Assembly (NCBI GenBank): GCA_945910005.1
Contig: OX246742.1
Coordinates: forward strand, 46,852,402-46,916,401
DNA: 64,000 nt
Direction of reading: 5' to 3'
Source: Isoperla grammatica
Lineage: Eukaryota > Arthropoda > Insecta > Plecoptera > Perlodidae
The notes below the pieces were generated by a model. It saw only the letters and a list, made by a program, of their open reading frames with translations. It had not been told where the DNA came from and searched no databases. Shown piece after piece: positions 13,783 through 24,925 of the stretch (position 1 is the first letter of the stretch; each line of letters begins with the position of its first letter). Position numbers and translations under genes: made by a program.

Positions 13783-14049
13783 GACATTGGAGCTCTTTGC
13801 TCTCTGCGTCCACGGTCAGCTCTTCTAGATGGCGGTGGAATAAAGCGTGGAGCGACATTGGAGCTCTTTGCTCTCTGCGTCAGGTCAGGTCTTTTAGATG
13901 GCGGTGGAATAAAGCGTGGAGCGACATTGGAGCTCTTTGCTCTCTGCGTCCACGGTCAGCTCTTCTAGATGGCGGTGGAATAAAGCGTGGAGCGACATTG
14001 GAGCTCTTTGCTCTCTGCGTCAGGTCAGGTCTTTTAGATGGCGGTGGAG
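13783..14049. repeat. Dimeric higher-order minisatellite (A-B-A-B)
   Basis: Two related units alternate: A (71 bp; starts 13783 and 13923) and B (69 bp; starts 13854 and 13994, the last one diverging near 14049). A contains CCACGGTCAGCTCTTC where B contains CAGGTCAGGTCTTT; the rest is almost identical. The array is therefore two copies of a 140-bp dimer, duplicated after the two halves had already diverged. Confidence 0.9.
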
Positions 14050-15580
14050 TCACGTCGTTGCAACCGCCCTCAGTGTATAGCGGCCATTGCCGCCATTTTG
14101 AGAGAACCACACGCAGTTAAACTCAAATCATGATCAGCTTCTACATCGCTTTTCATCGAGCTTGACATTCATTTGACCCAACTCAAGGGAAGTTCATCCT
14201 CTGCCATCTCGAGGCCGTTGGAGCAGCCATAACACAAGCAAACATCCGTAACTGCCCCTTTACGACGTGCGAGGGTTGAGATGGCCAAGGGAAGGTTATT
14301 CAGAAGACAGTGGACGCTATCGTGAGACTTTGATCCTCAGAAACGGTTTAAAACGTTCAACTTCTGCCTTATGGACAGCGTAGAAGTAACGACGTACGAA
14401 GCTCAGCACACTTTGACCATATTTCCAGATAAATATCCTAGTCAGACCATTTCATGCTAGAATACTGTAGCTCTAAGATGACAGTATTTGTGTTAGATAT
14501 GTCTATTCATTCAGTAAACCCACTTGTTAGTGTGAAACTATACACATCTGTTTAATAACTCCGTAATTGGAATGGTTTTAACTTTGAATAGACCCCGGCA
14601 TAATACAGAGAGGCCAATATTAGAGTTACACAGAACCGTCATCCCAGGGGGTTAAAAGAGATCGGACAATCGATGCCTCAGATATCAAACAAGAGTTATT
14701 TCGTTTTATAAAGCCGTATCCCACCTGTCTGCAACATATATTTATTAACGCCTACTCCCCAAGGAAGACCAGTACATCGATATCTATTGCGATGTTCTAT
14801 TTAACGTGACACTATTACGACATTGTTCAAATCTCTTAGGGGACGCATGTTGTACTGTATCGCGGGCAAGATGTGAAACAATGTATTTTCTAACATGTGC
14901 ATCAATTCTATATGACGACTTGTTGAATCGAAATGCAAGATCTAATAAAAAAAATCAGTACCATGTTGGAAAGAAGCAGATAGTAAATTAATATTTGTTG
15001 AATTTTGCATTTGGACTCAGTAAATAATTGTATTATCCGGATAAGACTCATGTTTACTAGTAAGTGACCGAATTGTTGCAATGGTGGCCGCTCTATAAAA
15101 CTACAGAAATACTGGCTTCATTCAAAGTTCTGGAACTATAATCTTCTCTTTGATTCAATGTTATAATGATCGATGGTTGTTTCCACAGCAGGTGCGACGA
15201 TGCGACAAAAGACTCGACATCGTGCGGTCGTAATAAAGTTGAGCAATAAATCTGAGCAGAAAGCAATATTTACTTTATTTACGGTCCTTGTTGTTTCGTG
15301 TGGATTTACGGCTCCATAAGTTCAGTTACGGTCGGTTTATATTATTCCGATATTACGAGCTAAACTCTACGACTGTTTCATGTTTCATCCAGTGCGTCGC
15401 AGTCAAGAAAAGAACAAAGGTGCATCCATGAGAAATTACATTTTTGAAATTTACTACCCTATATAACAGCTTCATTTATCAGCTTCTGTCTGAGTGAAGG
15501 TAACAAGAGTTAGTGATGACTTGATTATATTATATTTGTAAGTCATATTCGCAGGAATAAGTTACAAACACGTTTCAAAT
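14050..15580. other. Non-coding DNA, no gene seen
   Basis: No coding frame is supported. The part at about 15180-15370 holds several homeodomain-type AT words (TCGTAATAAA, CAATAAAT, TTTATTTACGG) between CpG-containing segments and might be regulatory, but this rests on motifs alone. Confidence 0.55.
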
Positions 15581-15905
15581 CACAACACTTCCAAACTTTA
15601 GTATGTCTTTGTGTTTAGGAATGACGTTCAAGCTAAGTGGAAAATTCTAGAGTGTAGACGCCATTTAATGCATTAACATATATCTCGTCACAACATTTCC
15701 AAACTTAGGGGACGTCTTTTTGTTTTTGGAGTGACGCTAGAGCTAGGTGAGAAAATGTAGAGTGTAGACGCCATTGAATGCACTGACATTATTATATCTC
15801 ACAACATTTCCAAACTTTAGTGTACGTATTTTTGTTTTGGAGTGACGCTAACGCTAAGTGAGAAAATGTAGAGTGTAGACGCCATTGAATGCATTGACAT
15901 ATCTA
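15581..15905. repeat. About 110-bp tandem triplication
   Basis: Three copies start at about 15581, 15689 and 15800, beginning CACAACA(C/T)TTCCAAACTT. Each contains the word GTGTAGACGCCATT near its end. Copies two and three are more alike than copy one, and small indels change the period from 108 to 111. Confidence 0.9.
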
Positions 15906-17019
15906 AATGTTAATATTTTTGAAAGAAAATCCTCAGCCCCATGAAATTCGATTAAAGCTAAACTCTACCCTGCCTCTGGGGATGTGTTATATCGTTCATT
16001 GTGCGCGACCCAATTCCTTCACAAACACCAACACATACTTCAAGTTTCCACGCTAAGCACCGCGGCTTGTTCTAGTAATTCATACCTTCCAGCAGGAATG
16101 TTCCTTTATACTGCGACAGTTTAGAAGAAGCTAAGTCTTGCCAAGAAAGACTCAACTTGTCTGCGATGTATACTATCACCAACGTAACAAGTCTCATACC
16201 AACCTTAAACCCTTTATCTACAGTCCTTTTTATGCACGCTGTTTCAACATCTTATGGCGTCCTTTTACACTTTCGTAAATACAGTCTTCCGCTTAGTAAA
16301 GTGCACAAGCCTCATTTAGTCACGCATGCTGTGTTTGTTAATGTTTGCAGGAATACAACTTAAGGGCGTAAATTATCCCTAATGAACCTGTTTAAAGCAG
16401 CTGGTAGGAACTAGAAAAGTTAAAATTAAGTTGGTACTACCAGACTCTGCTATGACGTAAGCATGATATATTATTGAATACTATGAAGCACATAATAAAC
16501 GGAATAACTGTCCCGTACTGAAAATAAATTCTGGTAACTGAGTGGCGTATACAATGAATACAAATGTATATCTTTGTTTGTATTTATTTTAGATGCAAAC
16601 ATGTCAAGTTTACACTTGTGTATACTGTACTGCAGCTACGGAAGTAGGACAACCTATTGCTGTATTTGAATTAATCTTCAAATGAAAGAACAACCTAACT
16701 TCCGTAAACATCCCGCCAGAATGCGCATCGCGTTTTTGCTGTATAGTTAAACATATTTTTTGATGTATTATTTGGTTTATGTGTTTAGAGATATCTGGCG
16801 AAAAGCCTCTTTGGAGGTGCCCTGGATGTTTTGGCAATCTGACCTCATAAATAAATATATGAGACATATCAAAGATTCGCGACACTATTTGTGTCAAACA
16901 ACCTATTTATAAACAGAATCTCACACAGGAAAATATGTTGCGCTGAAAACACTATAGGACTATTGGGTGACTGAAATCCTATTTTAGTTTTATAAAATAA
17001 ATATTTATTTTGAAATCCT

Positions 17020-17165
17020 TTTTTTAATAACCAGTATTCTGCTACGACGGTTCCAAAGTCACCGATTACACAAAACCAGTACCAAAGACACAGATTTAAA
17101 TAAATATCCAAAGTTACAAAATACGCAGCCGAACCGAGAATCGATTCTTGGACCTTCTGAATTGG
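17020..17165 (-). mobile_element. SINE-like remnant, same family as 24671-24925
   Basis: The segment around 17040-17070 (TGCTACGACGGTTCCAAAGTC) resembles 24759-24790. The segment at 17130-17155 contains ACCGAGAATCGA, matching ACCGGGAATCGA at about 24848. Read on the minus strand this second part is a degenerate B box. The 3' part of the family (GGGTAGAC end) is not found here. Resemblance is partial, so confidence is modest. Confidence 0.35.
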
Positions 17166-17217
17166 AAACAGTATTAAACCAGCCACAAAAAAGCAAACTT
17201 TTAAACAGATACACAGA

Positions 17218-17565
17218 ATGATTTTACGGATCCATCAAAGGACGATGACAACTCGGAAGGTTTTGGTTCTTGTAAAGAGGAATTTAGTAAGTCGGAGGCT
17301 TTCATTGGCTAACGATGTCGCCGTTGCACGAAGCGTATCGCGACGATACGATGATGAAGTACCGTTTAGCCCACGCATCTCATTATATAATAGTGTCATG
17401 TCCGGAGAAACCCGAACGAATGCGAAAACACACGAAGTCGTCCGCCGTTTATCAACGCGAGACAGTCAATTTCCTCTAGTTCGTCATTTTCCCGTCGCGC
17501 GCGTTCTCGCAGTCGACCACATGCCTGGGACGACGCAGCCCCACACTCATGTGGGACGAGGCTGA
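17218..17565 (+). other. CpG-rich block with a 115-codon open frame
   Basis: The block contains many CpG, including CGTCGCGCGCG and TATCGCGACGATACG, in contrast with its AT-rich flanks. The open frame predicts an Arg/Val/Ser-rich protein with no domain, signal or repeat I recognise. High CpG alone reduces stop codons and can produce such a frame. It could be a regulatory island, an old transposon piece or, less likely, an exon. Confidence 0.25.
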
Positions 17566-17767
17566 CGATTTATTGCGGCGCAGCATTCAGATGGTGATTT
17601 ATGTACAGAATTTAGTATTTTTGGCACAGTATGGGAATTAATGTTTGAGGTTACACGTTTACACACAAAACTAGCGATAGAGTTCATCCATGCTAGCGTG
17701 CGATAGACAGCCTAGGAGGAACCAATGGGCATGGAAGCATTATGCTTGCAACAGACCCCTCCCAACA

Positions 17768-18115
17768 AACATGATACTGCGGGACCCGTGCGGGAAAGTC
17801 AAGGGATGTGCGGGTTAACTGCTGGAAACGGGAAGATCTGGGATGTGCCGGTCAGGGCCTGCGAGGGAAGGCTTAGGGACGTCCCGCATCTGGGAAACTC
17901 ACGGGATATCCCTCACGGGAAGCGCGAGGGAATGTTAAGGGATGTCCCTGTCTGGGAAAGTCACGGGACGTCCCGTACGGGAAGCGCTTGGGAATGATAA
18001 GGGGCGTCCCGTGTATGGGAAAGTCACGGGACGCCCTACACTGGAAGCGCGAGGGAAGGGTAAGGGACGTCCCGTGTACGGGAAAAACATGGGTTAACCC
18101 ACATAGGATCCCGCG
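17768..18115. repeat. G-rich minisatellite of about 63 bp (GGGACGTCCC words)
   Basis: Four to five degenerate copies have comparable starts near 17874, 17938, 17999 and 18062. Repeated elements are (A)GGGACGTCCCG, ACGGGAAGCGC and GGGAAAGTCACGGGA. GGGACGTCCC is a perfect palindrome, so each unit can form a short hairpin. A related word style recurs at 23455-23850. Confidence 0.85.
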
Positions 18116-20690
18116 AAGAAAGGGCAAGATTTGGAAAAGATGTTTTTGTTACGTACGTCCGGGTTAACCATATAATTCTTTGTTCTTTATCTTTATCTTT
18201 TGATTGACGATAGATACCAATGATTTATTCGAGTATTTATTCGCTCTATACCACATTCAAAATTCCATTCACAAGTTAAAGTCCTTCATAACCATGAATA
18301 AGTAAATAAATGTATTAATAAAACCCATTTTATATTTGTAATAAATCCAAGTAGTTACAGAAATGGGAGTTGTTGGTAGTTAGGGGGACTACTGGTTAGT
18401 AGTTGATAGTATACTTTCTAGAAATGTATTGTTTATTATTTTTTCCTGATTTGGCTTTCGATGGTTTTGATATGGTACGTTACATCAAATAATATTGTTA
18501 AAACGTTTTATGAATGGTATTACGATACGTCACAGTGATAATCAAAAACTTACTGATGATCGAATTGAGAAGATGAAGTAAATGAAGTTCTTAGATAAGG
18601 TAAGTATGAAACTATGAATACTATTATGATAATGCTGTTTATGTGAAAATTGTGTTTCGTAATGACAACGGCATAGGGGGAGGGATTTATACCTGTTTTG
18701 AGTGTTTTCCAGAAATATTTAAAATGACAGATGTTACATAGAATCAATGGATTTTAAATAGGCTAGCTGGTAATCACTCGTCTGCAACTATCTAGTGTAT
18801 TTGTATTGGTTCTTCATTTACAGATAAGACAACGAATAAATTAATTCAATTCAATGAACGATTTGAAGATTACAAAGTTTCCATGTATTATTGTAAAAAT
18901 GTGTCGCTGAAGCTTAATTTCAAATTTAGCAACATCATGCACCTGACATTATAGCCAACTGTTATACCTCATATCTATACAATATGAGTATGATATACAT
19001 TATAGAAGTGGTAATAAATAAGGTAAAAAAGTAACTTCTCAATATACGTCTACTGTAAGGAAGTATTGTTTACGTCCTATTCAATTCGAGAAAGTGAGAC
19101 TAGTTACAGTATGCACAACCTACAATGCATCGTACGCACATTCATATTGTTAATTTAAAAAGCTCAGTTTAAAAAGTATCTTTGGTGCTTATAAACTGTA
19201 AGAAAACTGTAATGACAAAGGATACCGCACTATGAAGAAGGCTCTCTTTGTATTGTTATTATGTGTTGTGATATTGCTTATGTAGCTGATGATAACCGTA
19301 CTTAATTCGACCACCACCGATAAGAAATTACAACGTGTTCATTCATTATCTATGCTACAAGTCCTACTAAGCTTTGTAATACGGTGCCGCTCGCTATAGT
19401 GGTGATAAGATTCGGGCGGAGTGGGGTGGGAATCCCACCGTGGTAAGCAAAACAGTCCAAAACACTGACTGGACTACACAACAAGTTTATACTTCGTGGG
19501 TGTTAGACGTTACTTATACGTGTGCTATCATGTTCTTTCGTGAAAAAATAAAATAAGTTAGGGCTTTATTAGTATCATAATCTTATTGCGATTTTTTTTT
19601 AATCCATTGAATATTGATCCGTGTCGTGGACTGTGTTTGTGTGTGAGTGTGTGTGGTCGGAAGAAAGGAAAGAAGAACAAAACTGACTGGCAAGTGGCAA
19701 CGGTATATTGACGACTCGTGTTTTTAAAACGAAAAATAGGATTCAACTTCGTTATGGACAAGCTCATTATTATAAAAATCACGTGAAGACGCAATTGTTC
19801 CTGAAAATCAAGAATACTAAGGTAGGTTTCTTCTAAGTTCGTATTCATATTTTCAAGATGCTATCAAATATTATCTTCAAAATCCTGTTGTGTTTTTGGG
19901 TTGCTTTGCTAACACGGTTTCGTTCACTTTAACATCAGGCTGAAGACCGAAGTTGAGCTATTCGATCGGAAATTACTAATTTGGTTGGACGAATGTACAT
20001 CGAATTTTATTTACGACTAATAATAATTGTATTACATTTTGCTTCAATATTTTCCTTTTTTAATATAACCTTAGTTATAGGTAAATAAAAATACATACAT
20101 ACAAGGAAGCATACAATCTAAAATTAATATGCATTGATTGATTAATACGATGATCTAGACTAGACAGGGATCTAACATAATTTAGTAGTATAAAAAATAG
20201 TTACGGCTGTGGCTTCGTCTCACATACTTTGCTTATCAAAATATATCTTTTCTGGCAGGATTTTAACTAGCCAGAGTCGACAACTATTCGCTTAAGTTCA
20301 ATCTTTTGCAAACGCGCCGTTTGAATAAGGATTTGGTTTGATTAGGAAATGGGTTTGATGTTCCATTTTGGTGTGTACTAACAGGTAATATGTGCTCGTA
20401 TAAATAAATTAAAAATTATACTACATGACGGAAATCATCAAAACGTATAGGACCAATATCTTGTGACTAGTCACAAATATAGAATGCCTGCGTAGTTGTT
20501 ATTATATAAGTTGAACAAAACACAAGGAAAAGCAATTATAAACACGTAGGAACAATATCATTTGAGAGCGTGGCTCGTCTGGCTGTGATTGACTATAGGT
20601 ACAAAAAGTAAAATGCATATATAATGCAATGTAAGTATAGAAAAAAAAAACATAAGAAATGTTGATAAAAGGATAGGAGGCTAGTCCGTG
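18116..20690. other. AT-rich non-coding DNA, no gene seen
   Basis: No gene or clear repeat was found. A short (GT)n-like stretch lies near 19625-19655. Confidence 0.65.
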
Positions 20691-21354
20691 GGCATGTGAC
20701 GAGTGGTGCGGGGGCCGGGGGTGGCGTGCTCATATTGCCCCCGGTCGTAACAGTCAAGTCAGTGGTTCTTTCATTTATGTATACACAACAAATAACAATT
20801 TCATCGGATCGCGTTAAAATAACAGTTTCGTGACGGGACGGATAAACTAGAAAATATTTGTTATTTAGTTATCTTATTTTTTATTTACATAATTTATATA
20901 AAATGGCGCATCTGGCGCGCATCGTATAGTCAGTTAAAATTTTGAATTCCTCAAATCCAAGGGGGGCAAATGCCCTTTTGCTTCCCCTTGCGGCGCCCAT
21001 GTTAATACCTACGATAAGCTTTGCAATGAACCTCTAGTGTTCTGATTTTTGTTTTTGTTTTTTTTACGAATAAATAAAATGTGTAGACAAAGTTTAAGCA
21101 CATATAACAAAGTAAAAATAAGACAATATATTCACAGAGTCACTTCAAAACGAGATATTCTTTTATAAAACAAACTGACAATTTTTTTCATTCTACTGCT
21201 CTAAAACACACAGATTATCACAAAAATGACGTTGAAAAATGCATTTTCCGGGGGCCAAACACCCCCGACCCCCCCGTCCCCCTTTCAGTTCGGGCCGTCT
21301 ACTACACACTACAATTTAGGTCTTCACCCATATTGGGGGGGGGGGGGGGGGGGG
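20690..21354. other. Segment with G/C-rich hairpin blocks, likely decayed transposon
   Basis: Three GC-rich islands interrupt AT-rich DNA. At 20708-20745, GGGGCCGGGGG and CCCCCGG form a hairpin. At about 20957-21000 there is a GGGGGGCAAATGCCC block ending in CTTGCGGCGCCCATG. At about 21247-21295 there is CGGGGGCC followed by C runs. A run of 20 G lies at 21335-21354. Such blocks resemble ends of old DNA transposons, but I found no paired termini or target duplication. Confidence 0.35.
21335..21354. repeat. Poly-G tract
   Basis: Twenty consecutive G residues, probably length-variable. Confidence 0.95.
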
Positions 21355-23454
21355 AGGAAGAGCGTTGTGAGTGGGTGGTGTGGGTCGATAATAAAAATAT
21401 AAAAATAGCAATGAATTATTATATTTTTGTAACAAATTGTCCAAAAGTGTTAATCATATTTCTCACGCTTGCACGCCCTGCTTAGTGCATACTAGCGCTT
21501 TTCAGCTTGTCTCTTCAGAATTACATAATTTTATTTTGTAAAATAAACAGCAGCACCTAACATAAAAAGCACCTTATAGCCATATGTCCACTGCCCTCAG
21601 ATGAAACCTTTTTGTGGTGGTTATTGACACTTTGCCCTCCATTGTGGTTATTAATTGCCATTTGACGGTAAAATAAATAATTGTTCTCTAATCTGATGGC
21701 TGGTGATCTAATCTAGGCCGTTTTTTAATACTCTATTATTTTTATTGTATTGACGTGAATCCTTTAGTTTTAGCAAATGGGTCTACAAAACCACCAAAAT
21801 TATTTAAAGCCTTGGACTGTGACTTGATACAGTTTTGTAATTTATCTTTAACTTTATTTTAGTTGCTGTGAGAGCCAACTCCAAAACTGCCCAAGTCAAT
21901 GACATTGAAAAAATCTTAATATTGTGGCTGGCAAATGCCAGGGATCGTCATGGCGGAAGAACGGTACGCGCAAAGAAGCGGGTCGTTGATGGCAACAATT
22001 AAGGCTGAACCCCCACTCGCAGCCCTCAAATATGTATCGTTATATTATTATTTTCAAGTGCAGAACAATCGAATACGTGACGTTAAAATCGTTATGATTT
22101 TTTTTTAATGTTATGCAGTTGCCTATTTATTAATTTTGGATTTTATTATGAAAATAGAAATGTCAGTTAACCGTTTAAACGTGATTGGTTTAAGGGGTTA
22201 GCCTAAATGTTAAGGAATAAATCGTTCTTTCCCATCCATACTTCAGGGTTATATGTAAATAGATAGCCTACTACTGAATATTCTATTAAATTAATTAATT
22301 GTATTGTATCAAAATTGTATTAGTAATACTGTATTGAATATTGTGTAATAGTAATGAGCAAAACATGGAGTAATAACGTGTAAATATATTTATGTTGCTT
22401 TGCTTTTGTTCATAATTGCTCATTTATGATTAACAACTCAACTTGCATCTTGTGGATGTAGTAATGTATAACAAACGTGTCATGAATAGCATTTTCCTAA
22501 TTCGAATAGTTGGTAGGTAGATCCGTGATGATGTATCACTCTGTGTGTATTGAACTTATTTAAACGAGTAGGTACACATGCTACCCCTTATTGCTTGTAT
22601 ATAACTAGGGAATACATACATAGACACATTCTCTATCAGCTCGATCACATAGCACTATAATATATATATAGTGTTATTATGCTATATGCCTATCTACATT
22701 ATTTTATGAACATTTTATTAAAAAGTGTCTGCTGCAAAAACATGATCTCATGTCGTGGTGATCTATGGTAGTGTATCAGGGCATTGAACTGTTATTATTT
22801 CAGTTTGTGAGGACCTAAAAAAAATATAATAAATATACCAGTTTGGTGTGTTAAACTTAATACTGGTTCGATAACAATCTTGTTTTCCTTGTTAAGGCAA
22901 AGTAGGAAAATAAGAACATGTCACACTTACTACATAACAATTTTCAGATTCTCCAAGGTAACAGTAATCAATAATTCAGTAGGCCTAACAGTATCAGAGG
23001 CATTACATAACAATTGTACATTATTACGTATTTTAGTAATAAAATTCACTTGCACTTTATATAAACATTATTGCTTTTGTTTCTTTATTTTTAAACCCAA
23101 TTTCCTTGTCCAATAAGAACACTAGGAACTTAATCCAATTTTAGAATCAATTGCTGTATTAGGCTAGAGACTATAATTGCATTTATTTAAAAGAGAAACT
23201 ACTGGATTTAATAAAATAGAATTTTGTTGCTAATTGGCTTTACCTATAAATAGATTAAGTTTCACTCCAATGTTCACATTATGTTCATTCGTATCACACC
23301 TCGACCACAGATAAATATAATTACTCTACTAATAATAACCATAAAACGCTTATTTGAGAAAGGGGTAAATAAGAAACTAAACTGAAAACTAAAAACTGTG
23401 TTACTTTTCAGTTTGTTTCAATGTCATGCACTGATGAGGGGCGGCCGGGGGACG
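21355..23454. other. AT-rich non-coding DNA, no gene seen
   Basis: Nothing beyond short open frames and small AT microsatellites (for example near 22660-22675). Confidence 0.65.
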
Positions 23455-23850
23455 GGCCCCGGGAAGATAGCGGGCAGCCCATGCGGGAAAGCTGCGGGGT
23501 ATTAGCGGGAAGATAGCGGGCAATCCGAGCGGGAAGGTTGCGGAATACTAGTGGGAAAGCTGCGGGATACTAGCGGGCAGACTGTGCGGGAAAGTTGTGG
23601 GATACTAGCGGGAAGATAGCGGGCAGCGTGTGCGGGAAAGTTGTGGGATACTAGCGGGAAGATAGCGGGCAATCCGTGCGGGAAGGTTGCGGGATACAAG
23701 TGGGAAGATTGCGGGAAGATGGCGTGCAACCCGTACGGGACCCGACATCGGCCAGTAGGACACTTCTAGGCGGGGCCTGTACGGGTTTCCCTTACAGGAC
23801 CCGCATATGCAATGTGCGGGAAAAGACATCGGGAAAAGTGCGGGAAGGCA
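23455..23850. repeat. G-rich array of GCGGGAA words
   Basis: A degenerate array has a basic period of 45 bp and an irregular longer step. Its recurring phrase (GCGGGAAGATAGCGGGC) starts near 23460, 23505, 23608 and 23653. The word GCGGGAA occurs about eleven times. GCGGGAAA is the reverse complement of TTTCCCGC, the core E2F site, so the array is a potential dense E2F-like cluster, though satellite drift alone could explain it. Short open frames on both strands are by-products. Confidence 0.85.
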
Positions 23851-24085
23851 CCAAAATGTTTGTTGGGCTCTATGCTCAAGCATTAAGATCTGATCAATTC
23901 CATTTCATTGGCTCGTCAAGTTGTGTTATTATATGTAAAATTTACAGTTTTGTTCACAAAAGCTGTAACTATGAGTCTTTTATACAATAGTACTACAGTA
24001 AGAAAACTTTAAATAGGTACAACAAACTATTTTCATACAATTTATATGAAATTGTATAATTGTTATAATTTAAAGACGAATAAAC

Positions 24086-24290
24086 CGACACCTGTAGCTC
24101 AGCGGTAGATTGCGATAATCTAATTAATATGCCATGGGTTCGATTACCACGAGTGGCAATCTTTAGCGGTGGTGTTTCCCAGAGTATTATTAAAACAACA
24201 TGGGACTGACTTCTACATTGCCTTCAGAAATCCCTCCCCAACTGTTCCAGTATCATGTTAGGGACATGAGCCGCTGTGTGTTATAGATGG
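24086..24290 (+). mobile_element. tRNA-derived SINE copy
   Basis: The head reads CTGTAGCTCAGCGGTAG (24092-24108; A box TAGCTCAGCGG) and about 40 bases later GGGTTCGATTACC (B box). The spacing and the tRNA-like 5' end fit a tRNA-derived SINE. The segment continues about 150 bases with an unrelated body. No poly-A tail or target duplication is clear. A functional tRNA gene is unlikely because the acceptor and anticodon stems do not pair well by eye. Confidence 0.5.
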
Positions 24291-24404
24291 AGAAGTGGAA
24301 ATGCATTCCATAGAAAGTGAAGTGATGTGGGGGGGGGGGGGATGGGGGAATGCCCCCCTATTGTGCAACGGTCGCCCCATTCAGACACCCACTCATCCGC
24401 CAGC

Positions 24405-24560
24405 CCGTCAGTTATCCTGATGACGTCACTAATCGAGCCGAGCTAATCCGCGTGTCGACGTCGACTATCGATAGTCGAAACGGCTGCGGTGACGAGACTC
24501 GACTGTCTGTGACGTCACGTGAGCGACGGAGCGGAGCGCGTTCTGGTGGTGGTAGTGTGA
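24405..24560. promoter_or_regulatory. CpG-rich patch with two CRE palindromes
   Basis: A dense run of CpG (CGTGTCGACGTCGACTATCG and onward to GAGCGGAGCGCG) contains TGACGTCA at 24421-24428 and 24510-24517, plus CACGTG at about 24516. It also has a nested dyad around TCGACTATCGATAGTCGA (about 24461-24478). Overlapping open frames on both strands look like a consequence of composition. Regulatory function is inferred. Confidence 0.3.
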
Positions 24561-24670
24561 ACCACGCCACTGTTGACTGGGGGGGTGGGGGGGCTTTAGT
24601 CGCGTCTCGCCTACCCCTCGCATTATAGCAAGCCTTTGACACAGTAACACTTCCTTTGCTGTAAATTTAA

Positions 24671-24925
24671 AAACATATTTTTTGTCTACCCACTCAGTTA
24701 CAAGAATTGATTTTCAGTGAGGGATGTTGATACTTGATACCATTTATTATACTCGTTGCTATGACGGCTTCCAAGTCTACGTATTAACATAAATGCTACA
24801 CTACCATAAGATTGAAGTAAATATAAGTTTTAATAATCCCAGCCCCGACCGGGAATCGAAACCTGTACATGTTACATTGAAAGCAACAATAAGCTCGCAA
24901 GACAAACGAGCCACACAACAATTGT
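24671..24925 (-). mobile_element. SINE-like copy, reverse orientation
   Basis: Read on the minus strand, it starts with a degenerate tRNA-like head whose B box is GGTTTCGATTCCCGG (about 24846-24860). It ends near 24671 with CACTGAAAATCA...ACTGAGTGGGTAGAC. The 3' end matches 31100-31170 and 40415-40455 (plus strand) and 33980-34030 (minus strand), so this is a dispersed family. Confidence 0.5.

Larger units (their letters stand above)
15906..17767. other. Non-coding DNA including a SINE-like remnant
   Basis: No gene is supported. A SINE-like remnant lies at 17020-17165 and a CpG-rich stretch at 17218-17565; both are listed separately. Overlapping minus-strand open frames at 16610-17186 run through the remnant and are not convincing. 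Confidence 0.55.

Noticed and set aside
17218..17565. Protein gene of 115 codons
   Set aside because: No domain, no homology recognised, and the CpG-rich composition explains the lack of stops.
24092..24160. Functional tRNA gene
   Set aside because: A and B boxes are present but the stems do not form a convincing cloverleaf; fits a SINE head.
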